Assembly (NCBI GenBank): GCA_964636885.1
Contig: CAZWVA010000006.1
Coordinates: 8,981-72,980 of the forward strand
Length of the DNA stretch: 64,000 bases
Source: CAZWVA01 sp964636885
GTDB lineage: Bacteria; Desulfobacterota_D; UBA1144; Nemesobacterales; CSP1-2
Reading direction: 5' to 3'
This document shows positions 36,353 through 45,017 of the stretch, piece after piece. The position numbers and the translations under genes were made by a program. Below the pieces are notes generated by a model, which had not been told where the DNA came from, searched no databases, and saw only the letters and a program-made list of their open reading frames with translations. How positions within the stretch are numbered: the first letter of the stretch is position 1; each line of letters opens with the position of its first letter.

Positions 36353-36396
36353 ACGGTCGTCCGTTTACGGCCTACTATCAGGGTTTAGGAGGAGTA

Positions 36397-37898
36397 ATGA
36401 TGAAAGTGGTCTTTGTCTCTCCTGAAATGGAGCCGCTCGCAAAGGTAGGAGGGCTTGCCGATGTTGTCGGTGCCCTTCCGAAGGAGCTTAAAAAAATCGG
36501 ATGCGATGTGAGAGTAATCGTTCCCCTCTATCGCCATGTGAAGAGCAATCTGGAGAGGCTTGGGTTAAAAACCAGGGTTCTGGAACAGGACGTTGCGGTC
36601 TCAATAGATTGGCTCGTTTTTAGGGGAAGGGTAGAAGAGGTTAAGCTAGATGGGGTTACGGTCTATCTACTCGGTAACGATAGCCTTTTTGACCGTGAGT
36701 ATATCTATTCTACGCCCCATGGAGATTACAAGGACAATGGCCTCAGGTTCGGCTTTCTATCACTTGGGGCGCTTGAGATAGTAAAGGCAATCGGTNNNNN
36801 NNNNNNNNNNNNNNNNNNNNNNNNNNNNNNNNNNNCATCCACTGCCACGACTGGCAAACAGCACTTGTTCCGATTTCACTTAAGTGGAGAAAGCACCTAA
36901 GGGATGACCCGTTTTTTAAGGAGGCGAGGATCGTCTTTACGATTCATAACATCGCCTATCAGGGCCTTTTCGGCAAGGAGATCTTGGATGAATTCGGGCT
37001 CCCCTGGTATATATTTACCCCCCAAGGTATAGAGTTTTACGGGAAGGTAAACCTTCTAAAGGGTGGGATAGCCTATTCGGACCTGGTCACCACCGTAAGC
37101 CCTACCTATGCGGAGGAGATAAAGACCCCACAGTACGGACACGGTTTAGATGGTCTTCTTAGATGGATCTCCGAGAACTCGAACAATCTGGTTGGGATAT
37201 TAAACGGAATCGATTACGATGTGTGGAATCCAGAGACGGATAGATCCCTCTATATGAATTACAGCGTCGATGATATAGATGCCAAGTTAAAAAACAAATC
37301 CAGACTCAAGGAGGACCTAGGACTCAACGCCGATGGGGCGAAGCCTCTTATCGGTATTGTATCTAGGCTTACAGAACAAAAGGGCATAGACCTTGTGGTT
37401 GAATCCCTTCCCCAGATAATCGACCTGGGTTTTCAGTTGGCGATCCTCGGTACCGGCGAGGAAAAATACGAACGTATGCTCGAAAACGCGAAGCAGACCT
37501 ATAAAGAAAACCTGTCTGTATCCTCGGGATTCAGCGATGGCTTGGCAAGGAGGATATACGCCGGTTCTGATATGTTTCTCATGCCTTCCCGGTTTGAGCC
37601 CTGTGGTCTCGGACAGATGATCGCCTTAAGGTATGGGACCATCCCTATAGTAAGGGGAACAGGCGGGCTCTTGGATACTATAAGGGATTACACCACCTAC
37701 AAGGAAAAGGGAAACGGGTTCGTGTTCTATGAGTTTTCAAAGGTGAGTCTTCTTGATGCACTGGTAAGGGCCATCTCCGTTTATGAGAATCGTAACGAGT
37801 GGTTGGAGCTCGTCACTAGGTCAATGAAGGAGGATTTTTCCTGGAAAAGATCGAGCGAAAGGTATTTCGAGATTTATAAGAGGTTGAAGAACGTGTAG
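36397..37898 (+). CDS. glgA: Glycogen/starch synthase, interrupted by an assembly gap
   Basis: The N-terminal part has MKVVFVSPEMEPLAKVGGLADVVGALPKEL, where KVGGLADV binds ADP-glucose. After the 40-base N gap (36796-36835) the frame resumes with HCHDWQTALVPI, then IVFTIHNIAYQG, GILNGIDYDVWNP, and the C-terminal GSDMFLMPSRFEPCGLGQ with the conserved Glu. The total of 1502 bases is not a multiple of three, so the gap should be about 38 or 41 bases; the gene itself is probably intact. It adds glucosyl units from ADP-glucose to alpha-1,4-glucan. No glgC or glgB is nearby. Confidence 0.92.
36796..36835. other. Assembly gap, 40 N
   Basis: Forty unknown bases inside glgA. Flanking frames disagree, so the recorded length is off by a number not divisible by three. 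Confidence 0.95.
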
Positions 37899-37906
37899 AG
37901 GACTAG

Positions 37907-38908
37907 TTACTTCTGGGCTATAATGGCGGCTGTTTCCAGGGATAGGTCGACTCTTCTTATGTTTGTAAATCCGGCAGAGAGGAGCCACCTCTTAAACTGG
38001 CTGAACGTGAATGTGTCACCATTTGGGGTATTAAGGAGCATAACCAGGGCAAAAAGCAGTGGGAAGAAGGATTCCTCTCTCTCTTCGTCTACAATCGTGT
38101 CTATGACTATTATCTCTCCTCTATCCTTAAGACAGGTGTAGAGCCTTGAAAAGAGTCTCTCCGAACCCTCCTCACCAAGGGAGTGACAGATGTTCCCTAG
38201 AACCGCAATGTCGTATCTTTCTTCGCCGAAATTCGATCTGTTTATATCACTGGCTACGTATCTGAACCTCTTCTCGAGTCCGTGTCTTTCCACATAACCC
38301 CTCGTTATTTCCAGTACCTCGGGGAGGTCTATTGCCGTGACAAGAGAGTCGGGATTCGCCTCGGCCATCGCGATACTCCAGGGAGCCGAACCCGCCGCAA
38401 CGTCTAATATGTTTAGATACCGGACTATCTTATCCATTAGGAGAATCCTAACCAGGCGCCAGGCCAGGGGATAGTTGAGGACGAAGAGGCCACTGGCAAG
38501 CCTTCTATAAAACTCCCCTTTTCCCGGGTTTTCATCTTCTATACCCCTTCCCGACCTCACGGCCTTGCTTAGAGACGACCATAGGAGTCGGGTGTTCTCA
38601 CCGTGAAGCATGATAAAATCCGAAAGACAAGTGGGCTTGCCGCTTACTAGAAAGGACTCGGACTCCGACGTTAGATGGTACTTGCAATCCTTTTTCCTTA
38701 TAAAGCCTATTACCGCAAGTGCGTCAAGAAGGATCCTCGTGCCTCTTTGGGAGGCCTCTATCTCTCTTGCTATGTCTTTTATATCATGCGCACCCTTATG
38801 GATCGCATCGAATACACCGAGTTCCAAAGCGGAGTTGAGTATATGGATAAAGGTGCCATTCCATATAACGCTCTGGATCTTAAGCGGTGCTAACTCTTCC
38901 CCCTTCAT
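37907..38908 (-). CDS. SAM-dependent O-methyltransferase-like protein with dimerisation domain
   Basis: A 333-residue protein of the hydroxyneurospore/acetylserotonin methyltransferase type: an N-terminal winged-helix dimerisation domain (about residues 12-95, HILNSALELGVFDAI ... ASQRGTRILLDALAVIGF) and a C-terminal Rossmann domain with NILDVAAGSAPWSIAMAEA (SAM-binding), DINRSNFGEERYDIAVLGNI and FTFSQFKRWLLSAGF. Such enzymes methylate small molecules such as quinones, carotenoids or antibiotics; no substrate can be inferred here. It converges with glgA, the ends being 8 bases apart. Confidence 0.85.
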   Translation of the reverse strand: MKGEELAPLKIQSVIWNGTFIHILNSALELGVFDAIHKGAHDIKDIAREIEASQRGTRILLDALAVIGFIRKKDCKYHLTSESESFLVSGKPTCLSDFIMLHGENTRLLWSSLSKAVRSGRGIEDENPGKGEFYRRLASGLFVLNYPLAWRLVRILLMDKIVRYLNILDVAAGSAPWSIAMAEANPDSLVTAIDLPEVLEITRGYVERHGLEKRFRYVASDINRSNFGEERYDIAVLGNICHSLGEEGSERLFSRLYTCLKDRGEIIVIDTIVDEEREESFFPLLFALVMLLNTPNGDTFTFSQFKRWLLSAGFTNIRRVDLSLETAAIIAQK

Positions 38909-39073
38909 CTCCCTACCCTGGCGTATCCGTCTACCTAAGGATTTTATCTCAAAAACGTGTATAAAGTAAACCGGTAACTAAAATACAGATGGGTTTTGGT
39001 ATTACCCAAATAAAGCAAAAAGGGCGGTTAACGTTTGAGTCTATTCCACATTATTCGCTGACAACTGGTTCAC

Positions 39074-39095
39074 CTTACACAGTTGATTGTGTAAG
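39074..39095. promoter_or_regulatory. Inverted repeat upstream of a sigma-54-type promoter
   Basis: CTTACACA (39074-39081) and TGTGTAAG (39088-39095) are exact inverted copies with 6 bases between. It lies about 100 bases upstream of the -24/-12 promoter, the usual distance for the binding site of a sigma-54 activator. Confidence 0.45.
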
Positions 39096-39188
39096 ATCGC
39101 ACAGCCTTTTATGGTTTTTCTCCTTTGTCTAATCCCTCTTCTCTTTGCAACCCCCTCCTGGTATTGGGATTTAAGAAAACAACACACC

Positions 39189-39203
39189 TGGCATATTTAT
39201 TGC
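39189..39203 (+). promoter_or_regulatory. Sigma-54 (RpoN) -24/-12 promoter
   Basis: TGGCAT-ATTTA-TTGC: GG at 39190-39191 and GC at 39202-39203 are separated by exactly 10 bases, as the consensus TGGCAY-N5-TTGC requires. The start codon of the following gene is 78 bases downstream. Confidence 0.65.
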
Positions 39204-39280
39204 CTTTGGTTTGAAACCATGGAGAGGGATCACGGGTTTAATATATTAAAAGGCGGTAAAACAGGAAAAGGGGTTTACAG

Positions 39281-40687
39281 ATGAAAGGGAAGCTATTGGT
39301 GATCGGTTTGGTATTGGCAATACTCCTTGGCGTCCGGTTTAAAGACCGGGCCGAGGCACATACAAGCGTTAGTCTTAGCGTGTTCTTCGATGCCCTTTCC
39401 CCCTACGGCAACTGGATATCGATTCCGGACTACGGGGGATACGTATGGCATCCCTTTGGCATTGGGCCGGACTGGAGGCCCTATACCAGTGGTAGATGGT
39501 TATGGTCCGATTACGGATGGCTCTGGTTCTCTTATGAGCCCTGGGGATGGGCTACTTACCACTATGGAAGGTGGGTTTTTGACGATTACTACGGGTGGAT
39601 ATGGATACCGGGTACGGTCTGGGCCCCTGCATGGGTCACGTGGTATATAGGGCCTGACTATATAGGATGGGCTCCTCTTCCGCCGGATGATGGCTTTTTC
39701 ATAGGGATAGGGATCGGTTTCAGCAACCACCATCACCGTTATATAAATCCGGCTCACTGCGTGTTCGTTCCTTCAGACCGCTTTTTGGATTACCGTGTCG
39801 GTTCGGTGGCCTTTAGTCCGTCGCGCAATATAACGATCATAAATAAAACGAGGAACGTAACAAACATAAGACTCGTCGACAACAGGATCGTGAACTACGG
39901 CCCTGACGTTGGGTTCGTTGAGAAAAGCACCAAAGAAAGGATTAAAAAGGTGAACGTGGTTGATAGTGACCTTACGGTTATCAAAAAAGGGAAACGCCTA
40001 AATGAGCTCGACGGTAATACCTACCGCGCGTTTCGCCCGCGTGTCTTTAAAGAAAAAGACGGAACTAGGAATAAGTGGATTATTAAGGAGAAGGAGCCGG
40101 TAGAGACCAAGGGCGGAAGCGAGCTCGTTATACCCGGCTATAAGAAAACGCTAAGGGATGGATGGGGATTTCAAAATCGGAATGGACTCGATAAATCCAA
40201 CAGTAAGGACCTCAGGATAGATTCGAATGACGAAAAGAAAGGGTTGATACAGATAAGAAAAGACGAGAACCGGTTTCCCCGTAACAGGGGGTCCTTTAAC
40301 CGTGTTTATTCGACTGAAACCGATAATAAAGGGGATTCATTTATAGGAGGGAACGAAACCCCAACCCAAAGTCATGATTACGGAGGCGGTTATACGGTGC
40401 AGAAGGGTGTTAAAAGGCAAGATGCATTAGGGGATGGCGAACCCGTCCGGCCTAAAAAAGCGAAGAGGGATTCTTATTCTTTCCCCCGATTTAAGGAAGC
40501 TGATTATAAAGGCGGTTCCGATAAGGGGGAAACGAAGGCGTACCTGAGAGCCCCTGCGTTTAGCCAGAAAAAGGGTTGGAATCCGGGTTCATACAAGAAT
40601 AGCGACCAGGGGTTTACTAACTATCAAAACAGCAGGAGAAAGGGGCTAAGGGATACACGGCAGTTAAAAAATCAGTACGAGTTCTAG
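39281..40687 (+). CDS. Exported Trp/Tyr-rich repeat protein (DUF6600/YXWGXW-like)
   Basis: A 468-residue protein with a signal peptide ending near AEA (residues 24-26). Residues about 35-145 hold repeated aromatic blocks such as YGNWISIPDYGGYVWHP, GRWLWSDYGWLW, PWGWATYHYGRWV and YGWIWIPG, the pattern of the YXWGXW / DUF6600 proteins of deltaproteobacteria and acidobacteria. The remaining two thirds are hydrophilic, charged and low in complexity, probably disordered. It is likely cell-surface or periplasmic, with unknown function. A sigma-54-type promoter lies 78 bases upstream. Confidence 0.82.
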   Translation: MKGKLLVIGLVLAILLGVRFKDRAEAHTSVSLSVFFDALSPYGNWISIPDYGGYVWHPFGIGPDWRPYTSGRWLWSDYGWLWFSYEPWGWATYHYGRWVFDDYYGWIWIPGTVWAPAWVTWYIGPDYIGWAPLPPDDGFFIGIGIGFSNHHHRYINPAHCVFVPSDRFLDYRVGSVAFSPSRNITIINKTRNVTNIRLVDNRIVNYGPDVGFVEKSTKERIKKVNVVDSDLTVIKKGKRLNELDGNTYRAFRPRVFKEKDGTRNKWIIKEKEPVETKGGSELVIPGYKKTLRDGWGFQNRNGLDKSNSKDLRIDSNDEKKGLIQIRKDENRFPRNRGSFNRVYSTETDNKGDSFIGGNETPTQSHDYGGGYTVQKGVKRQDALGDGEPVRPKKAKRDSYSFPRFKEADYKGGSDKGETKAYLRAPAFSQKKGWNPGSYKNSDQGFTNYQNSRRKGLRDTRQLKNQYEF

Positions 40688-40791
40688 GTTGTTGATTCTC
40701 TTTACCGTGTTTGGGAGAAGATCCTCTGCCTTTACGATTATTCCAAAAGCCGTTTCCTCGCTTAACCTCACTCTGATACTATATATAGGGG

Positions 40792-41202
40792 ATGGATGAG
40801 GTATCCGTATTTAAAAAAGAGATCCACCTGAGCGGTATCGACGAGTTTCTTGCAGATGCCCTTTTGGAGGGAAAGGGTAAACCCGTGAGGCTTGCGATTC
40901 GTAAAAAAGGGGATCAGGGATATGTATCCGTTCTCCTACTTATGTTTGAGGGAGACGTAGAAGAGGATGGTATAGACTTTGAACTCTCCTCATGTGAGTG
41001 TGGAGGGCTTGAGGGGATGGAGGTTTCCGATTTCCTTAGGAGGCCCGTCTTTACAAGCTCGGCCTATGGGTTTTTCGACTTCCTGTTCGTGTATTTAGAT
41101 TCGATTGAGTGCCTTGTAGGTTTCTCTGGAAGTGCGTGGAAGGTAAAGGTCTTAAAACAGGAAGCGGTGAGGGTTAGAAATGGTATCTCCCCACTGTGTT
41201 AA
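40792..41202 (+). CDS. Hypothetical protein
   Basis: A 136-residue acidic protein without a signal peptide or membrane segment. It reads as a compact alpha/beta protein (FKKEIHLSGIDEFLADALLEG, PVRLAIRKKGDQGYVSVLLLMF, SAYGFFDFLFVYLDSIECLVGFS). I do not recognise the family. There is no obvious ribosome-binding site, and it shares no close operon with its neighbours. Codon use resembles the rest of the window, which supports it being real. Confidence 0.55.
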   Translation: MDEVSVFKKEIHLSGIDEFLADALLEGKGKPVRLAIRKKGDQGYVSVLLLMFEGDVEEDGIDFELSSCECGGLEGMEVSDFLRRPVFTSSAYGFFDFLFVYLDSIECLVGFSGSAWKVKVLKQEAVRVRNGISPLC

Positions 41203-41255
41203 TCCGATAAAGGCCTTTCCACACGGGTTATGCGTCTTCTGGGGACATGCGCGCT

Positions 41256-41777
41256 TTAATGAGAATAATTGGCCTTTATGTATCGGACGATCTCATCTGC
41301 GAGTCGCGAGTAGGCAAAGGGGACACCGCCACTGACCGCCCCGGCTTTGGATATCCCCTCAAAGGTCGCTTCGGCTACAACCCTGTTCTCGGCCTTATCG
41401 ATAAAGCGCACCTGAGCGGCGACCTTTACGGATCTTACCGCCTGCTCATACCACTCCCTTGGGGTAAGCTCGGTTATGTTTCCCTCCAGTATGAGGACGC
41501 CCTCGCTCAGTTCAACTGGGGAGCGACTAACCCCGGTGAATACCTGGTCCCTTCTCAGTTTCTCCGCTATTTCATTGGGTATACTCCAAAGTGTATCGGG
41601 CGGTAAAGACGGAAGGGACGATTTAAAATCGGGTATCTCTATAATCACGTACCTTGCAAGCGCCTCTGTAGGAGGTGCGGTCTGGAAGGTTCTCTGAACC
41701 CCGCAGGAAAGGCCGAGCATCGTAATTACGACTAACGGGAGATGGCGGAAAAAGGATGGGACTTGGGTTCCTCTCAA
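41256..41777 (-). CDS. Predicted lipoprotein, ABC-type auxiliary / DUF4410-like
   Basis: Start chosen at TTG 41777, because AAGGAGG lies 9 bases upstream; an ATG 12 codons earlier would put that site inside the gene. The resulting 173-residue protein begins with a lipoprotein signal (FFRHLPLVVITMLGLSC, lipobox LGLSC). The body (RYVIIEIPDFKSSLP, VLILEGNITELTPREW, AAQVRFIDKAENRVVAEATFEG, SRLADEIVRYIKANY) follows the pattern of small periplasmic lipoproteins that report on export or resistance systems (DUF4410-like). Function unknown. Confidence 0.7.
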   Translation of the reverse strand: MRGTQVPSFFRHLPLVVITMLGLSCGVQRTFQTAPPTEALARYVIIEIPDFKSSLPSLPPDTLWSIPNEIAEKLRRDQVFTGVSRSPVELSEGVLILEGNITELTPREWYEQAVRSVKVAAQVRFIDKAENRVVAEATFEGISKAGAVSGGVPFAYSRLADEIVRYIKANYSH

Positions 41778-41848
41778 CGTAGTATTCCTCCTTTTGGGTA
41801 TGGAAAGGATCAATACTAAAATACCTTCTATGGGTTAGAAAATAAAGT

Positions 41849-42925
41849 CTAGAGGTATTTGATTATCCTGTAGAACGTGTCCCTCTGAGCCGGTTTGAAT
41901 CCCGCGCTCCTTATCATTTGGACGAGTTCATCGATCGATGCCCTTATCTTGTTTTCGGCACAGCCGAGAACGCTTTCATCGTAGAGCGTACCGCCTAGGT
42001 CGCTTGCCCCGTAGTGGAGTGATAGGGAGCCCATTTTCTTTCCCTGAGTAAACCATGAGCCCTGAATGTGAGTGAAGTTGTCCAGGTATACCCTTGAGAG
42101 CGCTAGGACTCGCAGGTATCGGTCCCCACCCATCTCCTGAGGAACCCTCTTCTCAAGAAAGGTATTTCTCGGCTTAAATGTCCATGGGATGAACGCTAGA
42201 AAACCTCCCGTCTCGTCCTGGAGGCTCCTTATCCTCTCAAGGTGTTCGACTATGTCCTCGTCCTCTTCAAGGTGACCGAACATCATGGTGGCCGTAGTTT
42301 TAAACCCGATCTCATGGGCCTCCCTCGTAACCCTTATCCACTGGTCTGAATCGATCTTGAGTGGACTTATCTTCTTCCTCACCCTGTTGCTTAGAACCTC
42401 GGCTCCTCCTCCGGGAATGGTTCTAAGCCCCGCATCCCAGAGCCTTTCTAGTACCTCTTTAGTGCTGAGACCCGAATACTTGGCGATGGCGCTTATCTCA
42501 GGAGCCGAGAACGCATGGAGGTGTAGATCTGGGATCTCCTCCCTTGCCCGCCTTACGATCTCTATGTAGTAATCGAGTTTAATATTGGGGTTGTGTCCTC
42601 CCTGAAGTAGAACCGTTGTAGCCCCATTATGAAAGGACGCCTTCATGATCCTAAGGAGCTCGTCAACGCTAAGAGTATATGCATCCGAGGCACCAACCGG
42701 CCTCCAGAAGGCACAAAATAGGCATTCCGTATCGCAGACGTTTGTGTAGTTAGGGTTTGTATCGGCAACAAAGGTGACGACCCCATCTGGATTAAACCTA
42801 GTTCTTACAAGGTCGGCCAGTGCTCCGAGCTCGAGGAGATCCGCTTCACGGAGAAGCAATAGGGCCTCTTTAGGTGTTATACGTTCTTTTCTAAGGACTT
42901 TATTATAAACCGTAGAGGCTCTCAT
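41849..42925 (-). CDS. mqnC: Dehypoxanthine futalosine cyclase (radical SAM), MqnC
   Basis: A 358-residue radical SAM enzyme with the cluster motif CDTECLFC (CX3CX2C) in NYTNVCDTECLFCAFWRP. QGGHNPNIKLDYY, HLHAFSAPEISAIAKYSG, TIPGGGAEVLSNRVRKKISP and TTATMMFGHLEEDEDIVEHL match MqnC rather than MqnE or CofH. The enzyme cyclises dehypoxanthinyl futalosine in the futalosine route to menaquinone. The other mqn genes are not here. Menaquinone would fit the ETF-QO encoded elsewhere in this window. Confidence 0.92.
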   Translation of the reverse strand: MRASTVYNKVLRKERITPKEALLLLREADLLELGALADLVRTRFNPDGVVTFVADTNPNYTNVCDTECLFCAFWRPVGASDAYTLSVDELLRIMKASFHNGATTVLLQGGHNPNIKLDYYIEIVRRAREEIPDLHLHAFSAPEISAIAKYSGLSTKEVLERLWDAGLRTIPGGGAEVLSNRVRKKISPLKIDSDQWIRVTREAHEIGFKTTATMMFGHLEEDEDIVEHLERIRSLQDETGGFLAFIPWTFKPRNTFLEKRVPQEMGGDRYLRVLALSRVYLDNFTHIQGSWFTQGKKMGSLSLHYGASDLGGTLYDESVLGCAENKIRASIDELVQMIRSAGFKPAQRDTFYRIIKYL

Positions 42926-42994
42926 ATCTCATTTTATTCAACCCAATTGTGAAAAGGGTGTCAATGTTACCCCTAAAAAACCGCCTTAAATAAA

Positions 42995-43189
42995 CTATAT
43001 CTTCTTCCAGATAATCCCTATGACCGCCGATATGACACCAAGGGCATAGAAGATAAGGTACATAATAAATGCTGGTGCTTCGAATCTCTTAAATGGAAAC
43101 CTAACAGGTACGGGCTCGGAATTTAATGCGAGCACGATTACGATTAAGAGAACCAAAATTAGAACTATGATGGTCTTTGGACTCTTCAT
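42995..43189 (-). CDS. Small two-helix membrane protein, LapA (DUF1049)-like
   Basis: A 64-residue protein with two hydrophobic segments (about residues 7-23 and 42-60) around a short NSEPVPVRFPFKRF loop. This is the LapA-domain pattern, linked to lipopolysaccharide assembly in E. coli. A ribosome-binding site AGGAAAGG precedes the ATG. The identification rests on topology and the loop, so it is moderate. Confidence 0.68.
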   Translation of the reverse strand: MKSPKTIIVLILVLLIVIVLALNSEPVPVRFPFKRFEAPAFIMYLIFYALGVISAVIGIIWKKI

Positions 43190-43308
43190 CCTTTCCTCCT
43201 AGTGCGGTTGATCTCTTTCGTTATTATTATGGATTCTGGTGAGGATTTCTATACGACCCTCTTGGCCCTTGGTGTTTTTGTGTGATCGGATGAGGAAAAC
43301 AATGGCAG

Positions 43309-43932
43309 TCAGGAGACTATCCTTTCTGCCATCTGTCTTATGTGTCTTTCGATCTCTGTTAGGTAATCCAGTATGGCGAGATAGACCGAAGAGGCCTTGG
43401 GTATACAGATCCCTTCTATCAGACGGTCATAGTGTGCGAGAGAGCACTCCCTAATGATCTCCTGGAATTTTTCCCCCTCTTCCTTTATGTACCTCACGAG
43501 TACCCTGTTCCTCGTCTTTATGGCGTCGCGAGCGCATTCGATGAGCTCGATCGCTTTATCGAAGAGGGTATTTATCTCCTTTATCGCCCTTTCGCTAAAG
43601 AGGGTTCCCTCCTGTGTCATCGTTCTTATGCTTCTTATGAGGAGCTCTATGTTGTCCCCGATTCTCTCTATATGCCCAGGGAGAAAGCCGAGCCTTTCTA
43701 TTTCTTCTATCTTTTCTCCTCTTCTAGATAGCGTAGTCGTAATTAGGTGTGTGAGCCTCTTTTCCCTTTGATGGATCTCCCACCCGATTTCCTCCGCCCG
43801 GTTGAGTCTTTCCTTATCCTGTCTTCTAAACCCCTCCCATGTCGCCTCAAGCATCTCCCTCGTTAAATCGCACATGGCGATTATCTCTTCCTCTAGATTC
43901 CTTGGGGTTTCAACTAACGCCTCTTTGGCCAT
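43309..43932 (-). CDS. PhoU/DUF47-like regulatory protein
   Basis: Start taken at ATG 43932 (MAKEALVETPRNLEEEI), because AAGGTGAG lies just upstream; the earlier GTG three codons away is less likely. The 207-residue all-helical protein shows repeated PhoU-type helices with Glu/Asp metal motifs (LGFLPGHIERIGDNIELLIRSI and YLAILDYLTEIERHIRQMAE). Proteins of this family partner phosphate transporters (PhoU with Pst, DUF47 with Pit). No phosphate transporter is next to it. Confidence 0.85.
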   Translation of the reverse strand: MAKEALVETPRNLEEEIIAMCDLTREMLEATWEGFRRQDKERLNRAEEIGWEIHQREKRLTHLITTTLSRRGEKIEEIERLGFLPGHIERIGDNIELLIRSIRTMTQEGTLFSERAIKEINTLFDKAIELIECARDAIKTRNRVLVRYIKEEGEKFQEIIRECSLAHYDRLIEGICIPKASSVYLAILDYLTEIERHIRQMAERIVS

Positions 43933-44081
43933 CGGTCTCACCTTCTTTTTTATTTAAACGATAGAGGAAAATCACATCGAACCTCTTTAATAAGATTATA
44001 GCACCGAGGGGATATGCGTGTAAATCGCTTTTATCTATAAAGCTTTGACTCTTTTTTAGAGCGTATGTATTTTTTATTGGA

Positions 44082-45017
44082 GTGGCAAAGGGAACCCATA
44101 GTAAGGAAGGAATCGTATTAAAGAGAGGCTCTGAAAAAAGGGTCCTCATATCCGTTCTTTGTCTCACTGTGGGATTTATGTTGGTAGAGGTTGGGGCTGG
44201 GTTCTATACGGGAAGTCTTGCTCTGCTTTCCGATTCGGCGCATATGTTTATGGATGTCTTTTCCATCTCACTCGCCCTCTTCGCCCTCTGGTTTTCTCTA
44301 AAACCACCTACCTCGAGAAAGACATTTGGTTTTTACAGGGCTGAGATACTGGCTGCTTTTTTAAATAGCTTGCTTTTATTTGGTATAACCGTTGGGATAT
44401 TTATCGAGGCCTACAACAGGCTAAGTGGGCCAAAAGAGGTAAAGAGCCTAGAGATGGTCGTTGTTGCTTCGATTGGGCTTGGGATTAACCTTCTAGGGGC
44501 CTATGTCCTTTCGAGGATTAAAAGCGATAATCTAAACGTTCGCGGAGCGGTTCTGCACGTTATAAGTGATGCCCTTGGCTCTCTTGGCGCTGTTATCGCG
44601 GGTTTGGTGATGCTAAAGACCGGATGGTATTATGCCGACCCGATTATAAGCGTCTTGATTTCGGCGTTGATACTTAGGGGAGCTTGGAGTCTATTTAAAG
44701 AGTCCATCCATATACTCCTTGAGGGGACTCCGAAGGGAATAGACCTTAAGGCCGTCGAGAGGGCCATCTGTTCCCATAGAGGGGTTCTAGGAGTACACGA
44801 CCTCCATGCCTGGTCCCTTACACAGGGGTTTGAGGCGCTAAGTGCCCATTTGGTTATAGAGGATATAAACCTGAGCGAGAGCCTTATCAGGGAGATAAAA
44901 AGCCACCTTCGCGACAGATTCCGGATAGACCACGTAACGCTTCAGGTGGAAACCGGAAAATGCGATTCGGGTAATAGGGGTTGTTATGAGACAAAGACGC
45001 ATTCGCTCTGCGGTTAG
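44082..45017 (+). CDS. Cation diffusion facilitator family transporter
   Basis: A 311-residue inner-membrane protein with about six transmembrane segments and a cytoplasmic tail. Metal-binding motifs are SDSAHMFMD (HxxxD, helix 2) and HVISDALGSLGA (HxxxD, helix 5), the ZitB/CzcD zinc pattern. The tail holds HDLHAWSLTQGFEALSAH, normal for the dimer domain. It exports Zn2+ or similar metals in exchange for protons. The start is GTG at 44082. Its end overlaps by 4 bases the convergent nuclease gene. Confidence 0.93.
   Translation: MAKGTHSKEGIVLKRGSEKRVLISVLCLTVGFMLVEVGAGFYTGSLALLSDSAHMFMDVFSISLALFALWFSLKPPTSRKTFGFYRAEILAAFLNSLLLFGITVGIFIEAYNRLSGPKEVKSLEMVVVASIGLGINLLGAYVLSRIKSDNLNVRGAVLHVISDALGSLGAVIAGLVMLKTGWYYADPIISVLISALILRGAWSLFKESIHILLEGTPKGIDLKAVERAICSHRGVLGVHDLHAWSLTQGFEALSAHLVIEDINLSESLIREIKSHLRDRFRIDHVTLQVETGKCDSGNRGCYETKTHSLCG

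Larger units (their letters stand above)
38909..39280. other. Regulatory spacer upstream of the W/Y-rich protein
   Basis: This 372-base gene-free spacer lies between divergent genes. It holds a perfect 8-bp inverted repeat at 39074-39095 and a sigma-54-type promoter at 39189-39203, both described separately. No RNA gene is seen. Confidence 0.6.
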
